From: Harenicola maris
GTDB taxonomy: Bacteria > Pseudomonadota > Alphaproteobacteria > Rhodobacterales > Rhodobacteraceae
Reading direction: 5' to 3'
Length of the DNA stretch: 64,000 bases
Assembly (NCBI GenBank): GCA_018524345.1
Contig: JADQAZ010000002.1
Location: 1,054,001 to 1,118,000 of the forward strand
Shown: in pieces, positions 39,385-48,405 of the stretch
Layout: every line of letters begins with the position of its first letter
Numbering within the stretch: the stretch's first letter is position 1
The notes under the pieces: model-generated
Told to the model about the DNA's origin: nothing
Database searches by the model: none
What the model saw: only the letters and a program-made list of their open reading frames with translations
Program-made: the position numbers and the translations under genes

Positions 39385-40069
39385 GAGCGAAACTGCCCTT
39401 GATTTAAAAGACGTCTGCCTGTCGCTGGACGGCAATGCCGGGCGCGTGGAGATTTTACGCGACCTGACGCTGCAGGTCGAGCGCGGGGAGACTGTGGGTC
39501 TTGTGGGGCCGTCCGGGTCTGGCAAGTCATCGCTCCTTATGGTGATGGGCGGTTTGGAACGCGCCACATCGGGGCAGGTTTCGGCATTGGGGCGCGATCT
39601 GAGCGCGGCAGGCGAGGATGCCCTTGCGCGGTTTCGCAGGACACATATGGGGGTGGTGTTCCAGTCTTTCCACCTGATTGGCACGATGACAGCCTTGGAA
39701 AATGTCGCAACCCCCTTGGAACTCGCCGGACATCGGGATGCATTTGACCGCGCCTTGCAGGAGCTGGAGGCTGTGGGCTTACGGGACCGCGCCGATCATT
39801 ATCCCAAACAGATGTCGGGCGGCGAGCAACAGCGCGTGGCACTTGCCCGCGCCGCCGCGCCGCGCCCAGATATCCTTTTGGCGGACGAGCCGACGGGAAA
39901 CCTTGATGGTACAACGGGGGCCATGATCATGGACCTGTTGTTTGACCTGCGCGAGCGGCACGGATCGACCCTTGTTCTGGTGACCCATGCGCCGGAGCTT
40001 GCCGCCCGATGCGACCGTGTGATCCGCCTAGTGGACGGGCGCATCGACGCCGCGGGGGGGGGCGCATGA
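39383..40069 (+). CDS. ybbA: ABC transporter ATP-binding protein, YbbA/LolD type
   Basis: The 228-residue ATPase has Walker A GPSGSGKSS, the Q-loop FQSFHLIGTM, signature MSGGEQQR and Walker B ILLADEPTGNLDG. This pattern is that of the LolD/MacB/YbbA group, which pairs with FtsX-type permeases rather than classic importers. GGAG lies upstream of the ATG, inside tesA. Its stop overlaps the start of the next gene (ATGA at 40066), so the two subunits are made together. Confidence 0.94.
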   Translation: MSETALDLKDVCLSLDGNAGRVEILRDLTLQVERGETVGLVGPSGSGKSSLLMVMGGLERATSGQVSALGRDLSAAGEDALARFRRTHMGVVFQSFHLIGTMTALENVATPLELAGHRDAFDRALQELEAVGLRDRADHYPKQMSGGEQQRVALARAAAPRPDILLADEPTGNLDGTTGAMIMDLLFDLRERHGSTLVLVTHAPELAARCDRVIRLVDGRIDAAGGGA

Positions 40070-42594
40070 GGCAGGCTTGGCGCATTGCGCGGCGGGAGCT
40101 GCGCGGGGGGCTGCGCGGGTTCTGGACCTTTCTGATCTGTCTGGCGCTTGGAGTGGCCGCGATTGCCGCCGTTGGATCGGCCGCGCGGGGGATCGAGGCC
40201 GGGCTTTCGCGTGACGCCGCGGCCCTGCTTGGCGGCGATGCGGAGGCGGAGTTCACCTATCGGTTTGCCACAGACGTGGAGCGCGGCTGGTTGGAGGAGA
40301 TCGCAGAAGAGGTTTCCGAGATCGTGGATTTCCGCTCCATGGCCGTTGTAACGCGGGGCGGCGAGGCTGAGCGCGCCTTGACGCAGGTGAAGGCCGTGGA
40401 CGGGGGCTATCCCCTCTATGGCGAGGTTGTGCTTGCGCCGCAGATGCCCCTTGCGCAGGCTTTGGCAGGCGTGGGTGACCTGCCCGGCGCGGTGATGGAG
40501 GCCGCGCTGATCGACCGCCTTGGCCTTGAGGTGGGCGATACCCTTGCCCTTGGAACGCAGGATTTCGTGCTGATGGCGCGCATTGAGCGGGAGCCGGACA
40601 ATGCAGGCGGCGGGTTTTCCCTTGGTCCGCGCACGATTGTCGCGACGCTGGCCTTGGCGGGGTCCGGCCTTCTGGCCGAGGGCACCTTGTTTGAAACCCA
40701 ATATCGCATGCGTCTGCCAGAAGGCGCGAACCTCACTGCCCTCAAGGCCGAGGCGGCAGAGCGTTTTGAAAGCACCGGCCTACGGTGGCGCGACAGCAGC
40801 AATGGCGCGCCGGGGCTGGGGCGGTTCGTGGACCGGATGCGCTCTTTCCTAGTGCTGGTCGGGCTTGCCGGGCTTGCCGTTGGCGGCGTTGGGGTCTCGG
40901 CGGCTGTGCGGGCCTATCTGGCCAGCAAGACGGAGGTGATCGCCACCTTAAAGACACTGGGGGCCGAGGGGCGGGTGATCTTCGCCGCCTACCTGATGCA
41001 AATCGGGCTGCTGTCCCTTGTCGGGATCACCGCAGGCTTGATCCTTGGGGCGGGATTGCCCCTGATTTTCGCGCCGTTGATCGAGGCGCGGCTGCCCCTG
41101 CCCGCCGTCTTCGCCATCTATCCCGCGCCTTTGCTGGAGGCCGCGCTCTACGGCGCTTTGACGGCGCTGATCTTCACGCTCTGGCCGCTGGCGCGGAGCG
41201 AGGAAATCCGCGCGGCGGCCTTGTTTCGCGGAATGGATGGCCCCTCGCGCACCCTGCCGCGGCCCGTCTACCTTTGCGTCATTGCCCTGCTCTGCGCGGC
41301 GCTGATCGGGGCGGCAACGTTGTTGTCGGGCGTGCCGGAGCTGACGCTTTGGGCGGCCGCGGGCATATTGGGCGCGCTTGTTCTACTGGTGGGCGCGGGT
41401 TGGCTGGTTCGCCGCTTGTCGGCGCGCATGGCCAAAAGCCGCGCGCTGCGGGGGCGCACCGCCCTGCGGCTTGCCTTTGGCGCCGTCGGCGGGCCGGGGG
41501 GGGAGGCTGCCTCTGTTGTGCTGTCGCTTGGTCTGGGTCTGACGGTTCTTGCGGCGGTGGGGCAGATCGATGCCAACCTGCGCGGCGCAATCGCGCGCGA
41601 CCTGCCCGAGGTCGCGCCAAGCTATTTCGTGGTGGATATCCAGAGCGATCAACTGCCCGGGTTCATGGAGCGGGTCGAGGGCGACGCGGGCGTCAGCCGC
41701 GTAGACACCGCGCCGATGCTGCGCGGGATCATCACCAGCATCAATGGCCAGCCTGCGCGCGATGTGGCGGGTCCGCATTGGGTGCTGCGCGGGGATCGCG
41801 GCGTGACCTATTCCGCCGCCCCAACCGAGCAGACCAAGATCACCGCAGGCGAATGGTGGCCCGAGGGTTACAGCGGCCCGCCGCAGATCAGCTTTGCCTC
41901 CGAGGAAGCCGAGGAGATGGGCCTGTCCCTCGGCGACGAGATGACGGTGAACATTCTGGGGCGCGACATCACCGGCACGATCACCAGCTTCCGCGAGGTG
42001 GATTTTTCCACCGCAGGCATCGGTTTTATCCTGTCGATGAACCCGGGCGCTTTGGCGGGCGCACCCCATTCGCATATCGCCACGATCTATGCCGAGGAAG
42101 AGGCCGAAGGCGCCATCGCCCGTGATCTGGCGCAGAGCTATCCCAATATCACCACCATCCGCGTCCGTGACGCGGTGGAGCGTGTGGCCGAGATCGTGGG
42201 CGGGCTGGCGGCGGCGATCACCTATGGGGCTGCGGCGACCTTGCTGACCGGAGTGGTGGTTTTGATCGGCGCGGCAGCAGCGGGGGAGCGGCAGCGGGTT
42301 TTCGAGGCCGCCTTGCTCAAAACCGTAGGCGCAGTGCGCGGGCAGATTTTGGGATATTTCGCTCTGCGCTCGCTGCTGCTCGGGCTGGCGGCGGGCGTTG
42401 TCGCCGTTTTTGCGGGTGCACTGGCGGGGTGGGCCGTGACGGTTTTCGTGATGGAGGGGACCTATCGGTTCGAGCCTGTCTCCGCCGTGCTTGTGATTGG
42501 CGGCGGTATCGGGGCGACGATCCTGACCGGATTGGTCTTCGCTCTGCGCCCCCTTGCCGCGCGCCCTGCGCGGGCGTTGCGGGCGCGGGAGTAG
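40066..42594 (+). CDS. ybbP: FtsX-like ABC permease, YbbP type
   Basis: This 842-residue membrane protein has a first helix near residues 18-38. A large periplasmic MacB-like domain (about 40-240) and a cluster of three helices with FtsX core sequence (about 250-390) follow. A middle block of helices (about 400-530), a second periplasmic domain and a second FtsX core (about 700-835) complete it. Two FtsX units in one chain is the YbbP layout. With YbbA it likely moves or extracts a lipid-like substrate at the cell envelope. The lipid esterase-like TesA alongside fits, but no transported substrate is proven. Confidence 0.92.
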   Translation: MRQAWRIARRELRGGLRGFWTFLICLALGVAAIAAVGSAARGIEAGLSRDAAALLGGDAEAEFTYRFATDVERGWLEEIAEEVSEIVDFRSMAVVTRGGEAERALTQVKAVDGGYPLYGEVVLAPQMPLAQALAGVGDLPGAVMEAALIDRLGLEVGDTLALGTQDFVLMARIEREPDNAGGGFSLGPRTIVATLALAGSGLLAEGTLFETQYRMRLPEGANLTALKAEAAERFESTGLRWRDSSNGAPGLGRFVDRMRSFLVLVGLAGLAVGGVGVSAAVRAYLASKTEVIATLKTLGAEGRVIFAAYLMQIGLLSLVGITAGLILGAGLPLIFAPLIEARLPLPAVFAIYPAPLLEAALYGALTALIFTLWPLARSEEIRAAALFRGMDGPSRTLPRPVYLCVIALLCAALIGAATLLSGVPELTLWAAAGILGALVLLVGAGWLVRRLSARMAKSRALRGRTALRLAFGAVGGPGGEAASVVLSLGLGLTVLAAVGQIDANLRGAIARDLPEVAPSYFVVDIQSDQLPGFMERVEGDAGVSRVDTAPMLRGIITSINGQPARDVAGPHWVLRGDRGVTYSAAPTEQTKITAGEWWPEGYSGPPQISFASEEAEEMGLSLGDEMTVNILGRDITGTITSFREVDFSTAGIGFILSMNPGALAGAPHSHIATIYAEEEAEGAIARDLAQSYPNITTIRVRDAVERVAEIVGGLAAAITYGAAATLLTGVVVLIGAAAAGERQRVFEAALLKTVGAVRGQILGYFALRSLLLGLAAGVVAVFAGALAGWAVTVFVMEGTYRFEPVSAVLVIGGGIGATILTGLVFALRPLAARPARALRARE

Positions 42595-42629
42595 TTGAGC
42601 TTGCCGGGCGCGCGCGGTAGGGGTTTTGC

Positions 42630-43682
42630 ATGGCTTTCCCCCTGACGGACCTTAACGCCCTTGATGCCTTGCCCTTTGACACGGTGATCGACGTGCGGTC
42701 CCCTGCGGAATACGCCGAGGATCATGTTCCGGGGGCGATTTCCCTACCTGCCCTGTCCAATGCGCAGCGCGCCGAGGTCGGCACCATCTATGTTCAGGAC
42801 AGCCCTTTTCGCGCGCGCAAGCTTGGCGCCGCCATGGTGGCACGCAATGCCGCCGCCCATATCGAGGGGCCATTGGCGGGCAAGGACGGGGGATGGCAAC
42901 CTTTGGTCTATTGTTGGCGCGGCGGGCAACGCAGCGGCTCCTTCACCTCTATCCTGACGCAGATCGGCTGGCGCGCACAGGTGTTGCAGGGCGGATACCA
43001 AAGCTATCGCCGTTTGATTGTGCGAGCTCTTTACGAGGAGGCCTTGACTCATCGCTTTGTGCTGCTTGACGGCAATACGGGAACCGGAAAGACCGAGCTT
43101 TTGCATATGGTTGCGGCGCGCGGCGGGCAGGTGCTGGACCTTGAAGGGCTGGCAAACCATCGCGGCTCTCTCCTTGGGGCGCGGGCGGGGGGACAGCCGG
43201 GCCAGAAGGGGTTTGAAACCTCTTTGGCGGCCCGGTTGCGGGCATTGGATCCGGCGCGGACCGTCTTGGTTGAGGCGGAGTCGAGCAAGATCGGCAAAGT
43301 GATCCTGCCGCCCATGGTCTGGGCCGCGATGCAATCCGCGCCGCGCCTGCACCTGCGGGCAAGTGCGGCGGATCGCGCCGCCTATCTGGCACGTACCTAT
43401 GCCGAGCTATCCTCCGATCCGGCGGAGTTGCAACGCGTGATTGGCGGCTTGGTTCCCTATCAGGGGCACGAGCGGGTGGGCGCATGGCAGGCGCTTATCA
43501 CCGAGGGCGCCTTTCGCAAGTTGGCGCTAGAATTGATCACGCGGCATTACGATAGCCGCTATGCCAAGTCGCGGGAGCGGTTACCCGCGCCAGCGGCGAC
43601 GCTGGACCTGACCCTTGATGCCAGGGGCATGGCCCGCGCAGCCGACGCCATAGCGGCGCATCTAGAGGCCGCGCGCCTTTAG
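42630..43682 (+). CDS. mnmH: tRNA 2-selenouridine synthase
   Basis: MnmH (SelU/YbbB) replaces sulfur by selenium in the wobble 2-thiouridine of some tRNAs using selenophosphate. The 350 residues have an N-terminal rhodanese domain (about 1-130) with active Cys95 in YCWRGGQRS. A P-loop domain starts at GNTGTGKT (about 148-155). The start is 35 bases after ybbP. Its stop overlaps the stop of the convergent selD fusion by four bases, so donor and user of selenophosphate sit tail to tail. Confidence 0.95.
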   Translation: MAFPLTDLNALDALPFDTVIDVRSPAEYAEDHVPGAISLPALSNAQRAEVGTIYVQDSPFRARKLGAAMVARNAAAHIEGPLAGKDGGWQPLVYCWRGGQRSGSFTSILTQIGWRAQVLQGGYQSYRRLIVRALYEEALTHRFVLLDGNTGTGKTELLHMVAARGGQVLDLEGLANHRGSLLGARAGGQPGQKGFETSLAARLRALDPARTVLVEAESSKIGKVILPPMVWAAMQSAPRLHLRASAADRAAYLARTYAELSSDPAELQRVIGGLVPYQGHERVGAWQALITEGAFRKLALELITRHYDSRYAKSRERLPAPAATLDLTLDARGMARAADAIAAHLEAARL

Positions 43683-45856
43683 GACCGCAGCTTGATATAG
43701 GGCGCACCCGCATCAATGCGGCCGATCACGGCGGCGCGGTAGCCCGCCTTGGTCAGGGTTTTCACTGCGCCCTTCGCGTTCCCTTCCGGCACAGCGGCCA
43801 AAAGGCCACCAGCGGTCTGCGGATCGAACAACAGCGGTGCGGCGATGAGGTCGCTGGGGTCTATCGCACTGGCAGCGGCGCGATTGTCGGCCCAGATGGT
43901 AGAGCGCACGCCCGCCTGCGCCAGATCAGCCGCCCCTGTCATCAGGGGGATATCCGCAAGAGACAGCTCCGCCGCCACATTCGAGGCCTCGCATATGCCG
44001 ATCAGATGACCGGCAAGGCCAAAGCCGGTCACATCGGTCATTGCGCGGGTGCCAGCGGCGGCCAGAATGGCGGCGGCCTTGCCCTGCGGCTGCGCCATCT
44101 GCGCGAAGGCCAGAGAAAGCCAGTTCCCCTCTGCCTTGCCCTGCATTTCGCCGGCCAGCAAGGTGCCGGAGCCGATAGGCTTGGTCAGGATCAGGGCCTG
44201 ACCGGGCTCCGCCCCGTCAAGGCCGATGGGGTAGTCCCCGCGCAACCCGGTGATGGAAAAGCCGATGGTCATATCGCTGCCTTGGCTGGAATGGCCGCCG
44301 ACGATATCGGCCCCCGCAGCCCCCATGACATCCTGCGCCGTTGTCATGATCTCGCGCAGGGTTTCGGCCTGCTGGCGGGCGGCCATGCGCGGTAGGATCA
44401 CCTGCATCAAGGCGGCCTGCGGCTCTGCTCCCATCGCCCAGATATCGCCAAGGGCGTGGACAGCGGCGATGCGGGTCATGGTGACAGGGTCATTGGTAAA
44501 GGCGCGCAGGTGGTCGGTTGTGACGACTTGCCAATCGCTGTCCATGGCCAGAATGGCGGCGTCATCTCCCGAAAGGTTCATGACGTCATCACGGCTGGGG
44601 GCGGGCAGGGCATGAAGGGCCTCTCGCAGGGCATCCCGGCCCAGCTTGGACCCGCAGCCGCCACACATGGTCTGATCCCCCATGGCTTCCTTCATGCCAA
44701 GGGCATGGCGGGCGGGCAGGGGGCGGGCGGCCATATCGGGCAGATCGGCGAATTTATCCATAAAGGCGCGGTCGATCCGGTCCTTGAGCTGCCAGACGCG
44801 GGGGCCTTGGATGGCAAGGCCAAGCTTGTCGGCCAAGGCCTCTTTACCGCCGAGGGACACAAGCTTGAGATAGCTGCGCTGCGGGCGATAGGGGCGCGGC
44901 TTGCCCCCCGTCAGATCAGCGATCAGGTTGCGCAGCAGGGCGGGGGCCTGCCGCACGGCAAAGACGCCCGCCTTGGGGCGCGGGTTGGCGACCATATGGG
45001 CGCAGTCACCCACGGCATAGATCGCCGGATCACTGGTGGAGCGCAGGAAGCGGTCAACGCAGAGAAACCCGCCCTCATGCTCAAGGCCAAGATCGGCGAG
45101 CCAAGGGTGCGGCTTGGCCCCCGCTGCGCCGACGGTAAAGGCCGAAGGCACGCTACGCCCGTCCTCAAGCAGAACCTCCGTTGGCGTCACACGGGCGATC
45201 TTCGCCCCCTCGATCACGGTAATATCCGCAAGCCGGAGCTGCTCGAAAAGGCGGGCGCGGGCGCCGCCGGAGCTGCCCGCAAGGGCGGTCTCAGCCTCGA
45301 TCACCGTCACCTTGGGCTGATGCCCCTCGCTGCGCAGGCGGTGCGACATGGCCATGGCCAGCTCAATCCCCGCAACGCCGCCGCCGATACAGGCCAAAGG
45401 CGCGTCCAGCTTGGCGGTTGCAACAAACCGATCCCATGAGCGGGCGAATCGCCCGAGGGGCTTTGCCGGATGGCCCGCCTCGGCAAAGCCGGGCAGATCG
45501 TTCATTTCAGAGGTGATGCCAACATCAATCGACAGGCGGTCATAGGCCACGTCCGGCAGGCCGCGCACCTGCACCCGCTTGTTGTCCCGATCAATCCCCG
45601 TGGCAGAGCCAAGGATAAGGCGCGCGCCAGCAAAGCGGGCAAGGCGCACAAGGTCGATCTCAAGCTCATCCCGCGTGTAATGTCCGGCGACATAGCCGGG
45701 CAGCATGCCGGTATAGGGCGCGGTCGGGCCGGGGTTGATCACCGTCACCCGAATTCCGGGCACAGGGTTCATCCCCCAACTGCGCAAAAGTAGCGCGTGA
45801 CTGTGCCCGCCCCCGACAAGGACGATATCTTGGGTGATGGGCAGTGTGTTTTTCAT
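43679..45856 (-). CDS. selD: Selenide, water dikinase SelD fused to an N-terminal FAD-dependent oxidoreductase
   Basis: The 725 residues join a pyridine-nucleotide-disulfide/NDH-2-like oxidoreductase (about 1-375; GGGHSHALLL at the N-terminus, GGGVAGIELAMA and AVGDCAHM) to SelD (about 385-725). The SelD active site reads CGGCGSKL near residue 400, using Cys in place of selenocysteine and keeping the Lys. Later motifs DDAAIL and GGHSSQGSDM bind ATP and metal. SelD makes selenophosphate from selenide. The N-terminal domain may supply or reduce the selenium source, as suggested for similar fusions. It is convergent with mnmH. Confidence 0.93.
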   Translation of the reverse strand: MKNTLPITQDIVLVGGGHSHALLLRSWGMNPVPGIRVTVINPGPTAPYTGMLPGYVAGHYTRDELEIDLVRLARFAGARLILGSATGIDRDNKRVQVRGLPDVAYDRLSIDVGITSEMNDLPGFAEAGHPAKPLGRFARSWDRFVATAKLDAPLACIGGGVAGIELAMAMSHRLRSEGHQPKVTVIEAETALAGSSGGARARLFEQLRLADITVIEGAKIARVTPTEVLLEDGRSVPSAFTVGAAGAKPHPWLADLGLEHEGGFLCVDRFLRSTSDPAIYAVGDCAHMVANPRPKAGVFAVRQAPALLRNLIADLTGGKPRPYRPQRSYLKLVSLGGKEALADKLGLAIQGPRVWQLKDRIDRAFMDKFADLPDMAARPLPARHALGMKEAMGDQTMCGGCGSKLGRDALREALHALPAPSRDDVMNLSGDDAAILAMDSDWQVVTTDHLRAFTNDPVTMTRIAAVHALGDIWAMGAEPQAALMQVILPRMAARQQAETLREIMTTAQDVMGAAGADIVGGHSSQGSDMTIGFSITGLRGDYPIGLDGAEPGQALILTKPIGSGTLLAGEMQGKAEGNWLSLAFAQMAQPQGKAAAILAAAGTRAMTDVTGFGLAGHLIGICEASNVAAELSLADIPLMTGAADLAQAGVRSTIWADNRAAASAIDPSDLIAAPLLFDPQTAGGLLAAVPEGNAKGAVKTLTKAGYRAAVIGRIDAGAPYIKLRS

Positions 45857-46083
45857 GCGAGGGGCCTAAAAAATAACTTTCCCCTGTTTACCATGTTTTT
45901 GCGCCCGCGCGAGAGGCCGGATCGGCGGGAAAGCTGGCCAAACCTATGAAATTGCGCAACAATTCGTTATCTTTTGGTGATTGTCGCAGTTTTGGAAACG
46001 CATTGCGTGAAAAAGCCTGTCGATTTGGGGGCCAAGGGGTCTTGACGGGTCGTGCCCCTTCTATTACCTCGCGCACACCCCGT

Positions 46084-46160
46084 GGCGGTGTAGCTCAGTT
46101 GGTTAGAGCAGCGGAATCATAATCCGCGTGTCCGGGGTTCAAGTCCCTGCACCGCCACCA
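46084..46160 (+). tRNA. tRNA-Met (CAT), elongator type
   Basis: This 77-base cloverleaf starts GGCGGTGTAGCTCAGTTGG and ends with encoded CCA. The anticodon CAT is at 46118-46120, between arms GCGGA and TCCGC. GGCGGTG pairs with CACCGCC in the acceptor. The body looks like elongator Met; a CAT tRNA-Ile2 cannot be excluded by eye. The 227 bases upstream (45857-46083) hold no gene. Confidence 0.93.
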
Positions 46161-46283
46161 AGGGGTTTTGCGCAGCAAACCCTTCCCTCCCTTTCGAAAT
46201 CGTAAAGCGGCCCTTCGCGCCGGTTGTCCGCGGCGTTGTAACCCCTGCCATGATGGGTCCGGCAGGGGCTTTTGCGGGGGGCG

Positions 46284-47333
46284 TTACCCCTTGGCGCGCT
46301 GCACCATGCCGAACAGGTCGCGCGGATCATCAGGGTCCGCGATCATGTCGAGGTTTTGGTAATGGCCGGTCGCCTCAAGCTGATCCCGCACATACCGCAG
46401 GGCAGAGAAATCCTCTGTTGCAAAGCCGACGCTGTCGAACAGGGTGATCTGCTTGGCGGATTTGCGCCCTTCGGCGCGGCCGGTCAGAACCTCCCAGAGC
46501 TCGGTCACGGGATGGTCGGCGTCCAGTTGTTGCACCTCGCCCTCGATTCGGGTTTGGGGCGGGAACTCGACGAAGATGTCGGAGCGCAGCAGGATATCGC
46601 GGTGCAGCTCCGTCTTGCCCGGACAATCGCCGCCGATGGCGTTGATGTGAACGCCCGCGCCGACCATGTTGTCGGTCAGGATCGTGGCGTATTGCTTGTC
46701 TGCGGTGCAGGTGGTGATGATCTGCGCGCCTTGCACGGCCTCCTCTGCGCTGCTGCATTTGGTGAGGGTCAGCCCGAGGTTTGCGAGGTTCTTCATCACC
46801 TTATCGGTCGCGCTGCTGTCGATGTCGTAGAGGCGCAGATCATTGATGCCAAGGATTTTTTGAAAGGCGAGGGCCTGAAACTCGCATTGCGCGCCATTGC
46901 CGATCATCGCCATGGTTGTCGCGCCGTCTGGGGCAAGGGCCTTGGCCGCCATAGCAGAGGTCGCCGCCGTGCGCAGAGCCGTCAGAACCGTCATTTCCGA
47001 CAGCAGGATGGGATAGCCGGTATCAACCCGCGCCAGCAGGCCAAAGGCGGTGACGGTCTGAAAGCCGCGCGCCATATTCGCAGGGTGGCCGTTGACGTAT
47101 TTGAAGCCATAGGTCTCGCCGTCCGATGTCGGCATCAACTCGATCACGCCCTCTTCCGAATGGGCGGCGACGCGGGGAGTTTTGTCAAACTCGGGCCAGC
47201 GGCGAAAGTCATCCTCGATATAGGTCGCGATGCCCTGCATCATCTCGGCCACGCCGATTTCATTGACCAGTTTCATCATGTTCTCAACGGAGACAAAGGG
47301 CACCATGGCCAGTTTGGAAGGTTGAGGGATCAT
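46284..47333 (-). CDS. ocd: Ornithine cyclodeaminase
   Basis: The 349-residue NAD-dependent enzyme of the mu-crystallin family converts ornithine to proline and ammonia. It has the nucleotide motif IGNGAQCEFQALAF (about 142-155), Lys in GFKYVNGHPAN and the conserved INAIGGDCPGKTELH. The last matches true ornithine cyclodeaminases, where the catalytic Asp lies in GGDCPGKTEL. The ATG at 47333 lies one base after the arginase stop (TGA-T-ATG), so translation is coupled. Arginase plus this enzyme take arginine to proline. Confidence 0.95.
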   Translation of the reverse strand: MIPQPSKLAMVPFVSVENMMKLVNEIGVAEMMQGIATYIEDDFRRWPEFDKTPRVAAHSEEGVIELMPTSDGETYGFKYVNGHPANMARGFQTVTAFGLLARVDTGYPILLSEMTVLTALRTAATSAMAAKALAPDGATTMAMIGNGAQCEFQALAFQKILGINDLRLYDIDSSATDKVMKNLANLGLTLTKCSSAEEAVQGAQIITTCTADKQYATILTDNMVGAGVHINAIGGDCPGKTELHRDILLRSDIFVEFPPQTRIEGEVQQLDADHPVTELWEVLTGRAEGRKSAKQITLFDSVGFATEDFSALRYVRDQLEATGHYQNLDMIADPDDPRDLFGMVQRAKG

Positions 47334-47334
47334 A

Positions 47335-48267
47335 TCAGTGGCTCCGTGTGGGTTTATCAAGAACGCGGCGGCCCATGAGGGACCCGCAAAGGTCCACCAT
47401 CAGGCGGGCGGTTTTGCCGCGCTCATCAAGGAAGGGGTTCAACTCAACCAGATCGAGGGAGGTCATGAGGCCGCTTTCGTGCAGCATTTCCATCACAAGA
47501 TGCGCCTCGCGGAAGGTCGCGCCGCCGGGAACGGTGGTACCAACTGCAGAGGCAATCCCGGGGTCGAGGAAATCAACATCCAGAGAGACATGCAGGCGCC
47601 CCTTGGCGGCCTCTACCTTGGCAAGAAATTCACGCAGGGGGGCGGCAATGCCGGTTTCGTCAATGCCGCGCATATCGGCGACTTGAACGGGCAGATTGGC
47701 GATCAGGGCACGCTCGGCGGGATCAACAGAGCGGATGCCAATGAGGCATACATTGGCCGGATCAACGGGGTGCTCGTTGGCGGGATAGTGTCCCTCAAAG
47801 CCCTCAACCCCCATGGCATAGGCAAGGGGGGTGCCGTGCAGGTTGCCGGAGCTTGTGGTGCCAAGTGTGTGCATATCCGGATGCGCATCGAGCCAGAGAA
47901 CAAATTGCGGCTGGTCCAGATCGGCGGCATGTCTCGCCACGCCTGCGACGGTGCCAATGGACAGGCTGTGGTCGCCGCCAAGGAAGATCGGTAGGTCGCC
48001 GCTCTGCGCCGCGGTATAGGCGGCCTCTTGCAGGGCCTCTGCCCAAGCGCGGGTCTCGGTCAGATGATGGATCGCCTGATTCTCATGCGTTTGCGGGGGG
48101 AGGGCGCGGGGGGCGACGTTGCCCCTGTCCGTGACGCTATGGCCAAGGGAGGTCAGCTCCTGCGCGAGGCCGGCGGTGCGGAATGCGTCCGGGCCCATAA
48201 GGCAGCCGGGCTGATGCGTGCCCTCCTGAACGGGGGCACCGATGAGGGTGCAGTTTTGCGGGGTCAT
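47335..48267 (-). CDS. rocF: Arginase
   Basis: The 310-residue binuclear manganese enzyme splits arginine to ornithine and urea. Metal ligands are intact: GGDHS (about 98-102), DAHPD (about 127-131) and SLDVDFLDP (about 228-236), together with the C-terminal VELNP. Length and motifs fit arginase rather than agmatinase. It is the first gene of the rocF-ocd operon and divergent from an Lrp-type gene, the usual pairing for amino-acid-induced catabolism. Confidence 0.95.
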   Translation of the reverse strand: MTPQNCTLIGAPVQEGTHQPGCLMGPDAFRTAGLAQELTSLGHSVTDRGNVAPRALPPQTHENQAIHHLTETRAWAEALQEAAYTAAQSGDLPIFLGGDHSLSIGTVAGVARHAADLDQPQFVLWLDAHPDMHTLGTTSSGNLHGTPLAYAMGVEGFEGHYPANEHPVDPANVCLIGIRSVDPAERALIANLPVQVADMRGIDETGIAAPLREFLAKVEAAKGRLHVSLDVDFLDPGIASAVGTTVPGGATFREAHLVMEMLHESGLMTSLDLVELNPFLDERGKTARLMVDLCGSLMGRRVLDKPTRSH

Positions 48268-48353
48268 TTGGCGGCTCCTCTTGGGTGTTTGCTTGCGCCA
48301 AGGATAGGGCGGACAGCGGAGGCCGCGGCAGAGGGTAAAGTGGTCAATGTGGC

Positions 48354-48383
48354 GGAATGATTTATCGATTTGATAAGTATTCC
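48354..48383. promoter_or_regulatory. Nested dyad, probable Lrp-type operator
   Basis: TTATC-GATTT-GATAA (48362-48376) is a perfect 5-5-5 dyad. It is nested in an outer GGAAT / ATTCC pair (48354-48358 and 48379-48383) with almost the same centre. It lies 23 bases before the Lrp-type ATG and about 87 bases before the arginase ATG, in an AT-rich patch. It fits autoregulation and control of arginase. Confidence 0.5.
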
Positions 48384-48405
48384 ATCATTATGGTAGGTTC
48401 GCTCT

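Noticed and set aside
43679-45856. Selenocysteine in SelD
   Set aside because: The active-site position is a normal Cys codon and the frame contains no in-frame TGA.
46272-47378. 368-residue plus-strand frame
   Set aside because: It is antisense to ornithine cyclodeaminase, whose motifs are intact.
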